This document shows, piece by piece, positions 33,115 through 45,157 of a stretch of DNA of 64,000 bases (position 1 is the first letter of the stretch; every line of letters begins with the position of its first letter). The position numbers and the translations under genes were made by a program. Below the pieces are notes generated by a model. It made no database searches. It had not been told where the DNA came from and was given only the letters and a program-made list of their open reading frames with translations. The DNA is from Sorghum bicolor (lineage: Eukaryota; Streptophyta; Magnoliopsida; Poales; Poaceae): the NCBI RefSeq assembly GCF_000003195.3, contig NC_012873.2, positions 2,875,894 through 2,939,893 of the forward strand, read 5' to 3'.

Positions 33115-36100
33115 ATGGCTGATGGGGAAGGAGAATGGAGCTACTCCAAGAATTCTAGGCGTCCAGTGATTATTCTATCCCTTTTCCTATGATACAGCTA
33201 TATTTTATGAAACATGCATTTCTCATGTTGCATATGCACCAAGTTTGTAAGCAATTAATGATATATATGTTGGTATTGTTAGTTTTAACCATTATATCAT
33301 TGCTTAAAGCATATATAAAATTAGTCTTTTTCTTAAAGCATATAGAACATTAGTTAACTCCATGTTTCATTTGTGATTGTTGCTATCCCTTTGATACTAT
33401 CAAATCATATTAATCTGGTGTGATTCTTGATGCCAGTTAAGTACCATCCATTGGCCTTATCTAATAACTTACTGCAAATATCAATTTGGTTTTAGTGTTC
33501 TTCTTACAAGGATGGGAGGCCCATATATCACCTAATGATTTCTTCTTCTTTTTGGATTTTATTAGGAAATATATTTTCGTGAGACCAAGCCAGTGGTTGA
33601 GAATGCCATAAAAGAAGTGTACACAACTCTTCTCCCCAAAACTATGATCATTGGCGACCTAGCATGCGCTGCGGGGCCAAACACATTGCTCTTCATGTCC
33701 AGTGTTATAAGCACCATTGTTGAACACTGTAAATCTAGTAGGGATGATTCCGTGGAACTTCAATTCTTCTTGAATGACCTTCCCGGCAACGACTTTAACG
33801 AACTATTTCGGTTAATTGAGAAGTTCAGAAGGCCAAATATAACGGGTGAAAGGGCACATCTACCACCTTTTTATTATATTCAAGGGTTACCAGAATCCTA
33901 TTATAACAGGCTTTTTCCCCGTGAAAGTGTCCACATATTCCACTCTTCATACGGTCTTCATTGGCGCTCCCAGGTATTTAGATCACTAATTAAATTGGCT
34001 ATTTATCAATGCTAAGAAAGAGTTTTTCCTACGGGTACTCCAGTTACTTATGAGAAAGTAAGATCTCAAAGAAATCACAACCCTTGATTTATTTGGTAGA
34101 CATAATAATTATGTAATTTAAATAATTAGCATACAAAAAAAGAGAAAACTATCTAACTCGAGCCAGCAATTTACCTCCTTACATATCTCTCTAGCATAGA
34201 AGGCAAGTAGAAACGAAGTACCTATTGTACCCCCTTAATCTTTAGTTTTGTGATATATAGTTTGAGATTTACATACTGATATCATAGGTTTTACAGATTT
34301 AAATTTGAAATACTTCCTATTATAATTCTATATTTGAGTTTTCATTTAAGCTATTTAGACTCAAATCCCCCCACCTGCTCCCAAAAAAGAAAAAAACGGG
34401 AAAAATCATCTATGCATGGTTCAAAAATTAGTATTTTGTCATATGTGGTCAAGTGAAATCCAAGTTTCCTTAATAAATGGCCATCTCAAAACTAGGTTTT
34501 ATTTTGAAAATAAATTTAAACCATTGGAAACAAGCCCAAATTTTATCACACGTGTTTATTAATTCCAAAATAGAGCCTAATTTTTAGCACGTGTTTGTTA
34601 AGAAAAATCGAGTTTTACTCAAGCATGTATGCTAAAAAATTATATGACAAAATACTTTGTGAAGAGGAAGTGAGCCTAGCTCAACATACTGGTTGAGTGG
34701 GAGGTGTGGTCATGCACCCAACCACCCAAGTTCTAAGTCCTCTCTTAGACTGAATTTGGGTGCCTAAACCACCTAGTTCCTCCTAAGTTGGATCTTGTTT
34801 TTTTAAGTACTTCCCGAACCATGAATTTGGATAGTTTTTTGGACTCCTAAGAAACATTTTTAGGCCAAACAAGTTAACCACAAACTCAAAACAGCTATAG
34901 AATGATTTATATATAAAAAATTTTCTTTTATTGAGTTAAAATTATATTACAAGTGCACGACTTTACCATAAGTCTTTTTCTCCATAAGAATGATATAGAA
35001 AGTAGCTCAATCATGAGAAGCCACATTATTGTATGTTTTGTTTATTCGGGGCATACAAGGTATACTTTTGTAATTACCACACAGAGTGAATTCGAAAATA
35101 ATGTCACGTTCAATCAACTAAAAATTACATGTTCAAACAATCATGTATGGGACCTTACATCTATTAATAGATCTAATTATGTATGTGGTCGATCATTTTC
35201 AACCACATTTGTCTACTTCCTAACATAAAAATATATAAATATATATTTACAACATTTAAATCAACGGTTCAAAGTTACTTGGGAATATTATAGCAACCCC
35301 CTTAATTATGTACATATCTTCCATAGAGTATCAATCTTTTTGTTGTTCTCTTTATATGTCTAATATAATATGTTCTCAAATGATATCTATGTAGGAACTT
35401 GAGGGACTAGAGTCGTGGAGAAAAACTTATCTAAATGAAGACAACATTTACATTACAAAGACCACAACACCTTTTGTGGTGAAACAATTCCAGAAGCTGT
35501 TCTATAAGGACTTCTCCCTCTTCCTAAAGTTGCGTCACGAAGAACTTGTGCATGGAGGGCAAATGGTTCTTATATTTAATGGGAGAAAGGATGAGGATGT
35601 ATACAATGGTGATCTTAATAAACTTTTTGCATTGGTTGCAATAGCATTAAAGTCTCTTGTTTTGAAGGTAGTTGTATATGTAAATTACTGCATTGTTGTA
35701 TTTTTACTTATTTTCATTTCACGTTGTGAAGGAAGACATGAAGTTAAAAAATTCTGATCATAACAGGGCCTTGTGGACAAGGAAAAGCTACAATCTTTCA
35801 ATCTACCAGTCTACGGGCCATCAGTTGGAGAAGTGAAAGAACTAGTCATGCAAAGCCATTTATTTAACATGAATCTAATCAAACAATTTGAGACGAACTG
35901 GGATCCTTTTGATGATTCAGAAGGTGATGATGTTGAAGATAATGCCTGCAGTAGCATGAACATTGCTAAGTTTATAAGACCTGCACTAAAGTCTTTAATT
36001 GTTCGCCATTTCGGAGAAACCATAATTGACGCATGGTTTACCGAGTTCAAGAGCCTTGTTGCTGAGCACCTTGAAAAGGAGAAGACCAAGTTCACCATCA

Positions 36101-36126
36101 TCGTCATGTCCTTGAAGAAAGAATAA
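33115..36126 (+). CDS. SABATH-family carboxyl methyltransferase, copy A (diverged, possibly impaired)
   Basis: Four exons, 33115-33165, 33566-33973, 35395-35667 and 35767-36126, all phase 0, give 363 residues. SABATH enzymes use S-adenosylmethionine to methylate carboxyl groups of small acids (salicylate, benzoate, anthranilate, jasmonate, IAA and others); the substrate is unknown here. Family text: GEGEWSYSKNSRR (~4-16), PKTMIIGDLACAAGPNT (motif I), ELQFFLNDLPGNDFN, FHSSYGLHWRSQ (active-site loop), SLFLKLRHEELVHGGQMVL. Three changes from copy B fall at key places. The upstream start ATG is ATT, so translation must begin at the internal Met chosen here (a stop precedes it in frame). The substrate-site Gln in NSRRQ is Pro. 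Motif I DLGCSS is DLACAA. Yet the frame is open throughout, with intact splice sites. It may have a new role or be newly degenerating. Confidence 0.85.
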
Positions 36127-36402
36127 TATAGATCGATGTGGGTGTTGTTTCTCAAATTTCTTTTACTCAAATACCAAAGAATTATATAATATATAGACAT
36201 GTGTGTAGCTACTCCTATATGTGTATCTCAAGATTCAGGGTGTATATGAGCCAATGAAGTGTATGTACATGCAATATATACTATAGACCATTTGGGATAG
36301 TATGTATGCCATATATGAAAGTATACACAGAGTATATTGTTATATTTATTTATATACTATAATAATGGTATTAATATATATAGTATTACTAGTATCTAGG
36401 TA
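36127..36402. other. SABATH copy A 3' flank
   Basis: AT-rich, with tandem tatata runs; homologous to the 3' flank of copy B (42434-42720). Presumably holds the 3' UTR. Confidence 0.5.
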
Positions 36403-36628
36403 CTCCCTCAACCCCAAATTATAAGTCATTCTATTTTTTTAGAATCATCTTAAGTTTGACCAAAATTATAGAGAGAATTGTAAAGATTTATGATATTAAA
36501 AAAAATCTAATAATGTTTATATGGTGTCATAAATATTTCTATTTTATTATATAAATTTAGCTAAACTTGAGATAATTTGACCCTCCAATAAAGTTAGAGT
36601 AACTTATAATTTAGGACAGAGGGAGCAG
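36403..36628. mobile_element. Stowaway-like MITE with TA target duplication
   Basis: Starts ctccctcaaccccaaattat and ends gtaacttataatttaggaca followed by gagggagcag, flanked by TA. Ends and target fit Tc1/mariner-derived Stowaway elements. Confidence 0.8.
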
Positions 36629-38474
36629 TAAATAATATTCCAACACCCTCATAGTTAGACTACCAGTCACAGCCCTCAGGTTCAGGCTCCAGGCCTGGCC
36701 TAAATTTTTTCGGTGAGCGCCAAGCAACCTGGCTTCGGAGCGGTATTGCCACTCCCTACACTACACCCATGCATGTTTTTTTTCGACTCAATTGATTCCA
36801 ATCTGCTCAGATCTTGTCCGCTCGGCATATGCTTCGTCCCTAACCTCAGCGGCACCGCCCCACACCCTACCGGTTGAAGAGTCAAGATGACGAACTAAGG
36901 GTTGAATAGTCATTTCTAAAATTTATCGTGCCGGCTAATCGAAACAAATGCGAAATTAAAACTATCGGTTTAGCCAAGACTACACCCCTCTATCTAAGTT
37001 TTCTAGCACCTTGTAAAATATCCTAAACAAGCAAACAAGGTGCTACCTTAGCAAGAGCTCACCTAACAAATTTTAGGAGCAATGTCACACAAACCTATGC
37101 TACTAGTACTTTGTAACCGGGGAGCTCCTATACAACTAGTGAGCAAAAACACAAGGCTCCTTACTCACTAGCAATGTTCAATAACAAGGCAACCAATGCA
37201 AAATTAGAGAGTGCAACTTACTTAGCTACACAAACTAAGCAATGTGACTAACAAGATTACACAAACTAAATTAGCCATGTAAGGGAACTACTTCTAGCTA
37301 CACAAGCAAGAAGGTAACTATCAAGCTACACAAGCAAGACTAGTTGCAAGAGCAACTACACAAGCATAAGTATATAGAATGTAAATATAAGCTTGTGTAA
37401 GGCGAATGCAAACCACCGAGAAGAGTAGACAATGTTGACATGGTGTTTTTTTACCAAGGTTCACTTGGTTGCCACCAAGTTACGTCCTTGTTGTGGCGAT
37501 ACACCCACTTGATGAATCACGAGCTAATTGGCAATCCAAAGCCAAATCCTCAGCGGGTGCCGCACATCCACTCTCAAGATGGGGATGGAATGCAGTGGTG
37601 GTGTTGAATATCACAGCCGCGAGGCGAGGGCTAGTGCCATGGTGAGGTGGGGCAGGACGAGTCAAGTGTAATTGAGGAGGGCCAGAGTAGCAAAGTCTTG
37701 TCTCGTCTATGACATGTAGTAAGGCAAGGACAACAATGGCGGCCAAGTGGTGTAGCAAAGTCATAGGAAGCTAGGTCTGCACATCCTTCCTAAGTTCTCT
37801 TGCACATCCTGGCCTCCACGCGCTACCCTATTGTGGGTGGATGAATGCGGCGTAGCGTGATGTCGTTGCACCAGTGTGGTGGGCCGTGAGCACATGCAAT
37901 GTTGTGGGAGGAGGGGATGGATCGGGATGGCATAGTAATACAAGTTTAGAGAGCTGAGTATTTATTTTGAAAGTACTAGGGCTAGGATAAGAACTACATC
38001 TGAGCATTTTGCGGGAACGGGTTTGGACCGGACCAAGAAAAGGCCTAGTTATTTTAGGCAAAAAAATCCCGTCCATTACCGTCCCATTGGGCAAGTCGGG
38101 CCTAGTATTTTCGGGTTAGGCTCAGGCCAGGCCCAGCTTGGGCAAGCCGCCCACGTGTTTACACTATAAAATAGTATTTTAGGCTGGGTTCGGGCCAAGA
38201 AAATTTTTTCTAAGCAGCAAGATTTGTACCCAGGCCCTGTCCAGTAAGGTTCATGGGCGGTCCAAAACCCATCAAGCTCAGGCCAGGCCCGTGGGCCGAA
38301 CTCAATTTGCTCATGTATAATAAGAACTAGGACAAGTTTAGAGGTCGCAATTTGAAAATAGGAGGACTTAGATGAGATCTCAGGAGAAGTTTAGAGAGTT
38401 GAATGTGCAATTTGAAAGTACCGAAACCTAAATGAGAACTTGGAATAAATGAGAACTCTTTTAAAAATGTTAGA
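36629..38474. other. intergenic repeat-like DNA between the two SABATH arms
   Basis: 36.9-37.4 kb is rich in short repeats of acacaagc/caagctac and resembles dispersed grass repeats. 38.0-38.3 kb repeats gggc/gcccag motifs (tcaggccaggccc twice). No gene supported; the minus frames at 37480-38094 are not recognisable. Confidence 0.4.
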
Positions 38475-38502
38475 TCAACTCCATTACCATGTTAATTATG
38501 TA

Positions 38503-38714
38503 TCCCTCCGCCCCAAAATGAGTCTCCATCTCACATTTAGTGGAGTCAACAAATGTTAACTTTGACTAGGTACTATGAAAATGTATGATGTAATTACCTA
38601 ATGATGTTTATTTGAAATCATAAATATTAGTATTTTTTTATACATATTGAGTCAAAGTTAAGACTGTTTAACTTCTTAAAACGAGGCATTGGGACTTATT
38701 TTGGGGCTAAGGAA
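38503..38714. mobile_element. Stowaway-like MITE specific to the right arm
   Basis: Starts tccctccgccccaaaatgag, ends cttattttggggctaagga, flanked by TA. In the left arm the matching place (about 30762-30785) runs straight from ccatgtta to ttcatt. Confidence 0.7.
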
Positions 38715-38764
38715 ATATTCATTAAAAGAAACTCCACCGCTATGTTTACAGGAATTAACAGCTA

Positions 38765-39007
38765 GGCCTTGTTTAGTTCCTTCCCGAAATTTTTTCGGGA
38801 CACTGTAACACTTTCGTTTGTTTATGGTAATTATTGTCTAATTATGGACTAACTAGGCTTAAAAGATTCGTCTCGTAAATTTCAAGCAAACTGTGTAATT
38901 AGTTTTTATTTTTGTTTATATTTAATACTTCATGTATGTATCTAAAGATTCGATGTGACGGAAAATATTGAAAAGTTTTTGAATTTTGGGTGGAAGTAAA
39001 CAAGGCC
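38765..39007. mobile_element. Tourist-like MITE specific to the right arm, CTA target duplication
   Basis: Ends ggccttgtttagttcc and aacaaggcc, flanked by CTA on both sides. The left arm has a single ctagtattcag at about 30837, the empty site. Confidence 0.85.
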
Positions 39008-39466
39008 CTAGTATTCAGAATCTTCATAGCTTTATTCGATGAGAGGAGAGGTGTGCCGGCCAACAATGGTTCATATACTGAGACGTTTCATCTTTATTGA
39101 CCAAATATTTGAGGGTTTGATTGATGCATGGGATACAACGAATAGATTTTTTTTTTTGAACAGGATACAGTGAATTGATTTTTTTTGAACAGGATACAGT
39201 GAATTGATGGCTACGAAGGTGGGGGTTGGATAAGGTTCTGCACTGTTGCTTGTCAATTAAGCATAAAAACGTCAGAACGAAGGTAAGCATGGCATCTATT
39301 AATTTCTTTTTCAGATAAGATCATTTGACAAAAGGGCTTCAGCATCATGTAATGATCCTTAGAGTAGTATAAATTGGACCTGGTAGAGATGATACTGGGA
39401 CAACTAATTCGACAATGCTACTGAAGCAAGATAGGGCGTGCATATAATCCCAAGCTCCTCATAGAA

Positions 39467-42433
39467 ATGAATACAGATTTTCATATGACTGAAGGGGAAG
39501 GAGAATGGAGCTACTCCAAAAATTCTAGGCGTCAAGTGATTATTCTATCCCAACCCTTTTCCTAGGATACAACTATGTTTCATGTTGCTTGCACCAAGTT
39601 TATAAGTAATGATACGTTGGTACTGGCTATAGATATTTTTAACCATTGCAAACAATAGTTTATTGTCATCTACGGACTTGAAACATATATAAAAGTAGTC
39701 ATTTTTTAAAGCATATAGAACATTAGTTAAGTCCATGTCTTTGTTTGCAATTGTTCTATCCTTCTTATATTGTCAAATTATACTGATCTGGTATGATTAT
39801 CTATGCCAATTAAGTACCACCCATTAACCTTATTCAATAACTTACTGCAAATAGTATCAAGTTGGTTTCGTTGTTCTTCTTACAATTAGGAGACCTACAT
39901 ATCACCCTATGATTTTTTCTTCTTTTGTGGTTTTTATTAGGAAATTTTTTTTCTTGAGACGAGGCCAATGATTGAGAATGCCATAAAAGAAGTGTACACA
40001 ACTCTTCTCCCCAAAACTATGATCATTGCTGACCTAGGATGCTCTTCAGGGCCAAACACAATGCTCTTCATATCTAGTGTCATAAACATCATTGTTGAAA
40101 AATGTAAATCTACTGGAGATGATTGCATGGAACTTCAATTCTTCTTGAATGACCTTCCCGGTAATGACTTTAATGAACTATTTCGGTCAATTGAGAAGTT
40201 CAAAAGGCCAAATACAACAGGTGAAAGGGAACATCTACCACCTTTATATTATATTATGGGGTTACCAGAATCCTATTACAAAAGGCTTTTTCCTCGTGAA
40301 AGTGTCCATCTATTCCACTCTTCATACTGCCTTCACTGGCGCTCCCAGGTATTTGGAACATTGATTAAATTAGTTATTTATCAATTTTAACAAGGATTTT
40401 GCTATGATACTCCAGTTATCTCCGAGAAGGTAAGAGCTCAAATATATCATGTTGATTTTTTTTTTGGTACAAGGAATAATTATATAATTAAAACAATTAG
40501 CATAAAGAGGGGGAGGGGGAGGGGGAGGAAAACTAGCCAACGATTTATTTGCTTACTGTACATGTTTCTCTTTCCGCGGAAGGCAAGAAACAACACCGTA
40601 TTGATCTATCAGGTAATCTTTATTTTTGTTAACAATACATTTTACAAAAAAAAAATACATCTAAATGCATTTTCTAAACAAGCGTGTCTTATCCCATCCT
40701 TTCCATAGATGCTTAAAATCCAGTATGACCAATTTTATTTATATCTGGCATCGTAGCTTTTACAGATTTACAATTGAAATTCTAACTACAATTCTATTTT
40801 TGAGTTTTTGTTTAAGCTATTTACCACCAAATCTCCTGCCCTCCCCCCCCCCCAAAAAAAAAAGAACTAGGAAAAATCATCTAAACGCATGGTTCAAAAA
40901 TTAGCAACAAGCTCAAAATTAGATTTTATTTTTGAAACTAAATATAAAGCATTAGAAACAAGCTCAAAATTTGTAATACGTGTCTAGTAATTTCAAAGTA
41001 GAGCCTAATTTCCACCATGTGTTTTGTTAAGAAAAAACAAATTTTACTCGAGCATGTATGCTAAAAAGTTAAATGGCAAAATACTTCTTGAACCATGAAT
41101 TTGGATGTCTTTCTGGACTTGTAAGAAACATTGTTGAGGCCAAACAAGTTAACCATAAACTAAAATAGGTATAGAATGACTTATAAAAAGTCTTATTTTT
41201 TTTTGTTAAGATAAAATTGTATTACAAGTGTAAGTCTTTTTCCAGAAGAAATTTTTTTGGAAGTCGTTCAATCACGAGAAGACATTGTATATTTTGTTTA
41301 TTTAGTGCATACAAGGTATAGTTTTGTAATTACTATACAAAATAGAGTTTAAAAATAAAAAGTTTATTATAATGTCACGTTCAGTCTACTAAAAATTACA
41401 TGTTCAAACAATCAAGTATGGAACCTTACATCAATAGATCTAATTATGTATATGATCGGTTGTTATCTGTCACATTAGAGCTAATATATTCAAATACAAG
41501 ATATTTTGCCTACTATTTTGTCTACTTCCTAAAATTACATATTTATTCTACTACCTCTGTGGAGGTAATAATAGTAATCAACATTTTGGTCAACGCACTT
41601 GGGAGTACCATAGGAACCCCCTTAGTTATTTACACATCTTCCATAATGTATCTATCTTCTTGCAGTTCTCTTAACATGTCTATCATAATGTTCTGAAATG
41701 ATATCTATGTAGGAACCTGAGGGACTAGAGGCATGGAGAAAAACTTATCTAAATAAAAACAACATTTACATTACGAAGACCACAACACCTTTTGTGGTCA
41801 AACAATTCCAAAAGTTGTTCTACAAGGACTTCTCCCTCTTCCTACAGCTGCGTCATGAAGAACTTGTGCATGGAGGGCAAATGGTCCTTATATTTCTTGG
41901 GAGGAAGAATGAGGATGTATATAATGGTGATCTCAATCAACTTTTTGCATTGGTTGCAAGATCGTTACAGTCTCTTGTTTTGAAGGTACTTGTATATTTG
42001 TAAATTATTGTTGTATTTTTACTTGTTTTCACTTTGTGGAGTCATGAATTTAAATGAATTCTGATCATGATAGGGCATTGTGGAGAAGGAAAAGCTAGAA
42101 TCTTTCAATCTACCAATCTATGGGCCGTCGGTTGGAGAAGTGAAGGAACTAGTCATGCAAAGTCATTTATTCAACATGGATCTAATTAAACAATTTGAGA
42201 TGAACTGGGACCCTTTTGATGATTTAGAAGGTGATGATGTTGAGGATAATACCCGCAGTAGCATGAATATTGCTAAGTTCATCATGTCCGTACTAAAATA
42301 TTTAATTGTTCACCATTTTGGAGAAACCATACTCGATGCATGGTTTGCCGAGTTCAAGTGCCTCGTTGGTGAGCACCTTGAAAAGGAGAAGACCAAGTTC
42401 ACCGTCATCGCCATGTCCTTGAAGAAAGAATAA
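39467..42433 (+). CDS. SABATH-family carboxyl methyltransferase, copy B
   Basis: Four exons, 39467-39535, 39941-40348, 41713-41985 and 42074-42433, all phase 0, give 369 residues. The start at 39467 gives MNTDFHMTEGEGEWSYSKNS, matching the usual SABATH opening (an LHM..GxGExSY-type text). Key residues look canonical: Gln in NSRRQ, motif I MIIADLGCSSGPNT, NDLPGNDFNELF, and FHSSYCLHWRSQ. Length is typical (360-380). It should transfer a methyl group from S-adenosylmethionine to a carboxylic acid in the cytosol, making a volatile or inactive methyl ester; substrate cannot be fixed from sequence. It is a direct tandem copy of the gene at 33115-36126, with every exon boundary and exon length conserved apart from the six extra N-terminal codons. 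Confidence 0.93.
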
Positions 42434-42832
42434 TATAGATCTATATGTGTGTTGTTTCTCAATTCTTTTACTCAAATGCCAAAGAATATTATGTATGTTT
42501 GTATTTGTGCATGTGTCTCTCTGTGTCTGTACATGCATGCATACATGTCTACTCCTACTTTGTGTAGTCACTCCAATGTGTATATCTTATGATAGGTCGT
42601 ATATGGCCAATGAAGTATATTTGTATAAAGTATATGATCATACTAGACCATTTGGGACAGTATATATATATTATATATATAAGTATACATAGAGTATATG
42701 ATTATACTTAATATGATAGTATTATATGTAGACCTTGTCCTCTCAGCGTATATATGTTGCGTCCCCAATCCCGCCGGCACAGCTCCCCTGGCCCCACCCC
42801 TTCAGCATCGTGCCGCTTCGCATTTGTTTTTG

Positions 42833-43075
42833 GGCCTTGTTTACTTCCAAAAAAAATTGCAAAATAAGAATATTAGCACTTTCGTTTGTATTTGACAAAT
42901 ATTGTCCAATCATAGACTAGCTAGACTCAAAAGATTCATCTCGCGAATTACATGTAAACTATACAATTAGTTATTATTTTTATCTATATTTAATACTTCA
43001 TATATGTGTCGCAAGATTCGATGTGACGAAAAATTTTAAACTTTTTCTAAATTTTTTTAGAAACTAAACAAGGCC
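42833..43075. mobile_element. Tourist-like MITE
   Basis: Ends ggccttgtttacttcc and aaactaaacaaggcc; core gactagctagactcaaaaga. Confidence 0.85.
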
Positions 43076-43207
43076 TTGACCTCCTCAACGAAGACACCTG
43101 ACAGACAGCCGTCAAACGCGGTCGGGTGTGTTGGCCAAGCAGACTTGCACATGCTCGACAGGCCGGGGTCTGGGAGTGGGAGGCGTAGCGCCTAGGTGCG
43201 GGACTAC

Positions 43208-43438
43208 CACGTCACATCGAATCTTACAACATAAATATTTTACAAAATATAGAATCTTACGACACATGCATTAAGCATTAAATATAAATAAAAAAGTAAC
43301 TAATTACACAGTTTGCATGAAATTTGCGAGGCGAATCTTTTGGACCTAGTTAGTCTATAATTGGATAATATTTGTCAAATACAAATGAAAATGTTACTGT
43401 TCACATTTTATAAAAAAAATTTGCAAGTAAACAAGACC
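43208..43438. mobile_element. Tourist-like MITE lacking its left end
   Basis: Begins within the family at cacgtcacatcgaatctta and ends gcaagtaaacaagacc. Confidence 0.7.
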
Positions 43439-44394
43439 TTGGCCACACACGTCGTCGAACGCCAAGCAGCACGTACTGTGTCATCGCCTCGATCGAGGAA
43501 TTGGGACTTCACCTAGGCGATGTGTGTCCGGCTCAAGTCCACCATGAAGGCCTAAAGTAAGCATACAGTATATAGGTCTCATTTTCATGTTCCATTATTC
43601 CATATCAACAAGTCAAGGTTCGTTGTATCAGATTGGTTTCAATATTAGGTGTGCACGATCACCTATAAGGCAGTCACCCAAAATTTTGATGCATGCATGC
43701 AACTAAACATGATCTCGTCTTGTACTGGGCCAAACAACAAAGAGAACCAAACACGACCACCTACGGCCTGGCCCTGTTCGGTTCTAATGGATTTCACCAG
43801 AAATTATTCCATTTAATCAATGCTTATATAAATTTGCAAAGTAATCCCGGTAGGATTCATTTCAGGCAATGATTTCTTACCGAACAAACGAGAGCTCAAC
43901 CTGACTTCTTTGATCCTGAACAACCTGGCCATTCAGGACCGAGCTCAGCTTGGTTTGCAATTGCAACCAATCACGCCCTATATGCTCCCTCCCTAATCCC
44001 GCCGGCACATCTCCCCACCCCTCAGGCCCGAGGCTTGATTTGCCATAGATTATTAATCTCAATGATTAGATGTTTCGTGTACACGCAGAAAAACCAAAGA
44101 ATGTGCGAACAACCAGCTCAAAAAAGCTAAGTAATGGCTGACAAAACTGTTCTTTATTGTCTCACTCTACCAATGTCATATTAGCTAGGCCAAGACCCAA
44201 TGCAAGACCTTCCACTGAAACTGATAATCTGCAGGTAAACAACACGGACATCTATATATATATCCGAATAGTTCATTGCTATCTACCTCCATAAATAGTA
44301 AGTCGACTTCTCTTTCTCTCTGGCATAACTGGACATTTTCAAAACAATAACCGAAAGAGTTCCATAGTTGGACGTTTGAGCAAAAGGTTCAGAT
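43439..44394. other. intergenic
   Basis: A segment near 43985-44040 (ctaatcccgccggcaca, ctccccacccctcag) repeats one at about 42765-42815. A possible MITE begins ggccctgttcggttctaatg near 43770. No gene seen. Confidence 0.4.
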
Positions 44395-44826
44395 TGCTTT
44401 GCATCATGGAGGAACGTGTTTGCTTTGCTCTCGCTGGAGAGACAAGTTCAGAGTAGTGAACTTTCAACATTTTAGCAGCGTATGTGACCTCTAAATAAAA
44501 AATATACTCAAAGGCTCAATCCCTAATGCACCTTAGCCTTTTGGTTTCCATTGTCACAAGCCTAACAAGTGAGGATCCAGGCACGAAGCATTTGTCCTTC
44601 AATTAAATCCATCTGTCCTAAATCGAATCAGTTTCTAAATTTGTCCTAGGTCAAACTATTTTAAATTTGAATCAACTTTACAAAGAGCATAAATGTTTGT
44701 AGATGACACACTATCCTATAAAATTGGTTAAATTCAGGATAGATGTCAATTTATTTGGGGGATGGTTAGGCTTGAGCCTTGCTTATTTTAGGCTCAAAAC
44801 AAGAGAAATTTTCATTTTCATTTGGT

Positions 44827-45021
44827 TGGGGTGCACCAAGCTCTGCCAATAGTGCAACAGCTGAGCAACGCTTGAGGAACTTAGTGGCAAGCCACTATTA
44901 TAGTCTCTCCCCACAAAAAATAAATTTAATATCAAAATAGACACATGGTCCGTATATCAGATATTAAACTGATAAGAACAGATACTACACTTGATCTTAG
45001 CCAAAAGGCCGAGAAAGGTAT
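44827..45021 (-). ncRNA. U2: U2 snRNA gene, copy 2
   Basis: The first ~67 nucleotides are identical to copy 1 (ATACCTTTCTCGGCCTTTTG..., GTAGTA branch-recognition string). The Sm-type site reads TATTTTTTG. Stem III differs from copy 1 at two base pairs but stays perfectly paired (TAGTGGC/GCCACTA, 44882-44897), and stem IV also keeps most pairs through paired changes. Stem IIb is shorter, with one C-A mismatch. Length 195. Conserved 5' half plus compensated 3' stems suggest it has been functional since the duplication. Confidence 0.9.
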
Positions 45022-45048
45022 GAATTGCACTAAACCCGGAGGTCTCAG

Positions 45049-45055
45049 TTTTATA
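45049..45055 (-). promoter_or_regulatory. TATA box of U2 copy 2
   Basis: TATAAAA at -28 to -34. Confidence 0.85.
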
Positions 45056-45088
45056 CCCTTTTCTCCGTCTCTGCTCGCTCAAAGCTGC

Positions 45089-45099
45089 CCAGGTGGGAC
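45089..45099 (-). promoter_or_regulatory. USE of U2 copy 2
   Basis: GTCCCACCTGG at -68 to -78, two mismatches to RTCCCACATCG. The 33-base gap to the TATA box fits RNA polymerase II. Confidence 0.75.
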
Positions 45100-45157
45100 T
45101 AAACTGAAGGTTAAGCACGGCTTAGTGCAGCGCAAATAATGCGGTGCGTTGGTTGAT

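Larger units (their letters stand above)
30750..36400. repeat. left arm of the SABATH tandem duplication
   Basis: Homologous in direct orientation to about 38475-42720. Shared landmarks outside the gene are aactccaccac/aactccaccgc near the left edge, gtgtgccggccaacaa, gttcatatactga, and cgtcagaacgaaggt just upstream of the gene. The LINE at 30906-32660 is present only in this arm. Confidence 0.8.
38475..42720. repeat. right arm of the SABATH tandem duplication
   Basis: Direct counterpart of 30750-36400. It lacks the LINE of the left arm but carries two MITEs (38503-38714, 38765-39007) that the left arm lacks. Confidence 0.8.

Noticed and set aside
33974..35394. Further exon within SABATH copy A intron 2 (frame at 34953-35228)
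   Set aside because: Exons 2 and 3 already join in phase with the same boundary as copy B; the frame is AT-rich intronic sequence partly shared with copy B's intron.
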